Source: Flavobacteriales bacterium UBA3442
GTDB lineage: Bacteria; Bacteroidota; Bacteroidia; Flavobacteriales; Schleiferiaceae
Direction: 5' to 3'
NCBI GenBank assembly: GCA_002378565.1
Contig: DFSH01000056.1
Coordinates: forward strand, 1-16,164
DNA length: 16,164 bases
A program made the translations under genes and the position numbers. Shown one piece after another: positions 14,337-16,164 of this stretch. A model generated the notes under the pieces. The model was not told where the DNA came from. It saw only the letters and a program-made list of their open reading frames with translations, and ran no database searches. Each line of letters opens with the position of its first letter. Position 1 is the stretch's first letter.

Positions 14337-16157
14337 TTATCCAACCTGAACGGAGGCTTTAGGGTAAGAATACTTAGTGCTGGCTTTTTTGCTGCTTGTT
14401 AGGGCAAAGGCCAAAGTTACGGTGCCTATACGCCCAATAAACATGCTTGATATCAAGATAATTCTGCCCATTTCACTCAATTCTTCGGTGATGCCGGTGG
14501 ACCATCCAAGGGTACAAAATGCAGAGACCTCTTCAAAGGCCAATTGTTCCAAACTGAGGTGTCCATCAGTGATGCTGAGCAATAAAACGCCAAGAAATAT
14601 GGAAGAGGCAGAAAACAAAAATATAGACGAGGCCATGTTCAGTAGCCCAGTGGGGATGGTGGTTCTTGAGAATTCTACCCTTTTTTGCCCCCGAATGGTT
14701 GCCATGGCATTGAGGAATACCAAGGTGAATGTGCTGGTTTTGATGCCGCCAGCTGTTGAGCCTGAACTGCCACCAATGAACATGAAGATGATGGCGATTA
14801 TCAAGGTGGGTGTGGTCAAGGCGCCAACGTCAACCGTGTTGAAACCTGCTGATCGAAGCGTGACTGATTGGAATAAAGCTGCGAGACTTCGCTCCGCCCA
14901 TGACATGCCCGCAAGGACCCCATTGGATTCCAGTAAAGCAAAAAGCAAGGCGCCAACAGGTATCAGTATGATGGTGGCATAGAGAGCAATCTTGGTGTTG
15001 ATAGTCAAATGCGTCCATGGGTTTTTTCTTCGATTCCTCGTGGCCTGCGAGCTGAAGAGGTCATGGATCGTGGTGAAGCCCAATGCCCCAAAAATGACGC
15101 TGAGACCTATGATGACGACAAAGGCGGTGTTGTTTGTCAACAAGGGGTTGGCCAAGCCCTCAGGCATCAGGCTGAATCCAGCATTGGTGAATGCTGACAC
15201 TGCATGAAAGGCAGAGAAGAAGACCTTGTCACCCCAATGTTCAAATGGGTAATCCCCCCATGAAAAATAGAGCAAAACCATGGTGATGGCCTCAAAGAAC
15301 AAGGAAAAACGGATAATTTGCTTCACGAGGATACCGCCCCCCCCGCTGCCACCACCTGATTGCATCAAGCTTCCAATGCGCCGACCCATGGAGGGGTTCG
15401 CAAGCAGTGCAAGCATGCTTGCAAAGGTGAGAAAGTTCAACCCACCCAATTGGATGAGAACCATCAAAACAAATTGCCCTTTGAAGCTAAGAATGGATGT
15501 GATATCCATGACATTCAGTCCTGTGACAGACACAGCTGAAACGGACGTAAACAAGGCGTCCATCAAAGGAATACTTCCCTCCGTGTTTGACATTTCAGGC
15601 ATGGCAAGAAGACCTGCACCGACAACTGCCAAGCTCACAAAACTGATCACCAGCATGCCTGCGGGATTCATTCCTACCTTAGGAAGGAAGCGACTGGCCT
15701 TGCCAACTTCAAGTGCCACAAACAGCAAGAAATAACCTTGCACAAAGATCATGAAAAGGGCCTCAAGGTTATCCAGGCCAAGGGTTTGACCTAAGGACTG
15801 AATGATATGCTCATCGAATAGGTTGACGGCTAAAATGTACAGTGCCATGGAGCCCATGAATAGCGCTTCCCATCGCCTTTCCTTGATGTCTTGCCAGGGT
15901 GAGAAGGAGAAAAAGAGCTGAATCAGGTACTTGATCAAGTAAAAGGCAATGGTTCCTTTCAACAGAAGCTCTACCAACAATTCTTCTGCGTCATTGAGTT
16001 GAAAGCCATGGTATGCCATCAAGGCCGCCACCGAGGTTAAGGACAAGGGGATGCTGATGCGCCGAAGCCACAAAAGCATGCCCGGCTTTGAGTCATAAAT
16101 GCGCAAGTTGACCCATTCTCGAATCTGATTGATTTGCTGTTGCAGTTTGCTTCCCAT
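14337..16157 (-). CDS. trkH: TrkH/KtrB-family potassium transporter subunit with N-terminal extension
   Basis: This is the membrane subunit of a K+ uptake system, normally gated by a cytoplasmic TrkA/KtrA subunit. The product is 606 residues, longer than E. coli TrkH at about 480. Four pore loops carry the selectivity glycines: SVTGLN (G213), TNAGFS (G327), RSAGFN (G438) and TLGWST (G551). The extra residues 1-160 include about four hydrophobic segments before the core. Residues 267-275 are Ser and Gly only (SGGGSGGGG) in a loop between membrane segments. Start: the ATG at 16157; a GTG directly before it is possible, and an in-frame TAG precedes that. The stop is three bases from menG. The upstream sequence TGATG could be the stop-start overlap of a preceding gene, perhaps trkA, outside the window. 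Confidence 0.96.
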   Translation of the reverse strand: MGSKLQQQINQIREWVNLRIYDSKPGMLLWLRRISIPLSLTSVAALMAYHGFQLNDAEELLVELLLKGTIAFYLIKYLIQLFFSFSPWQDIKERRWEALFMGSMALYILAVNLFDEHIIQSLGQTLGLDNLEALFMIFVQGYFLLFVALEVGKASRFLPKVGMNPAGMLVISFVSLAVVGAGLLAMPEMSNTEGSIPLMDALFTSVSAVSVTGLNVMDITSILSFKGQFVLMVLIQLGGLNFLTFASMLALLANPSMGRRIGSLMQSGGGSGGGGILVKQIIRFSLFFEAITMVLLYFSWGDYPFEHWGDKVFFSAFHAVSAFTNAGFSLMPEGLANPLLTNNTAFVVIIGLSVIFGALGFTTIHDLFSSQATRNRRKNPWTHLTINTKIALYATIILIPVGALLFALLESNGVLAGMSWAERSLAALFQSVTLRSAGFNTVDVGALTTPTLIIAIIFMFIGGSSGSTAGGIKTSTFTLVFLNAMATIRGQKRVEFSRTTIPTGLLNMASSIFLFSASSIFLGVLLLSITDGHLSLEQLAFEEVSAFCTLGWSTGITEELSEMGRIILISSMFIGRIGTVTLAFALTSSKKASTKYSYPKASVQVG

Positions 16158-16164
16158 CACCTAT

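Noticed and set aside
14377..15735. Plus-strand open frames opposite trkH (14377-14982 and 15280-15735)
   Set aside because: They mirror a well-supported membrane protein gene and show no family motifs.

Overview
The window looks like a chromosomal segment of a member of the Bacteroidota, most likely a marine-type flavobacterium. The evidence is a short primary sigma factor lacking the N-terminal regions of proteobacterial RpoD, several exact TAnnTTTG -7 boxes upstream of genes, a PorT-like protein of the type IX secretion system next to a menaquinone methyltransferase gene, the rpsO-pnp-rpoD gene order, a tmRNA whose tag reads GEHNYALAA, and little sign of Shine-Dalgarno sequences. Nearly every gene is on the minus strand. 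The only plus-strand gene is a TrmH/SpoU-family RNA methyltransferase.

Right to left (the direction of transcription): a TrkH/KtrB potassium transporter subunit, MenG/UbiE methyltransferase and PorT-like protein form a tight cluster (16157 to 12892). It meets the plus-strand RNA methyltransferase tail to tail with one base between stop codons. The methyltransferase and ribulose-phosphate 3-epimerase (rpe) diverge from a 50-base gap with two facing -7 boxes. Next come class I fructose-bisphosphate aldolase (fbaB type) and accD, 4 bases apart. The rpsO-pnp-rpoD transcription unit follows, with its own promoter and a strong terminator. A large unassigned lipoprotein gene precedes ssrA (tmRNA), which has a promoter, tag reading frame and terminator.

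Left of ssrA the content is more accessory: an NTF2-like/TPR lipoprotein, then a two-gene unit of an AdiC-like APC-family permease and a Rieske-type oxygenase that runs off the left edge. The permease frame has no ordinary start codon before the middle of its first membrane helix. A homopolymer frameshift next to an upstream ATG is the most economical explanation.

Most of the window is core metabolism and information processing: carbon metabolism (rpe, fbaB, accD), translation and RNA turnover (rpsO, pnp, ssrA, RNA methyltransferase), transcription (rpoD), quinone synthesis, K+ uptake and secretion. I found no CRISPR array, insertion sequence, integrase, toxin-antitoxin pair or phage gene, and no clearly undescribed multi-gene system. 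The best leads are the permease/oxygenase pair with its start problem, the unassigned lipoprotein between rpoD and ssrA, the charged low-complexity tail of PNPase, and the facing rpe/methyltransferase promoters.
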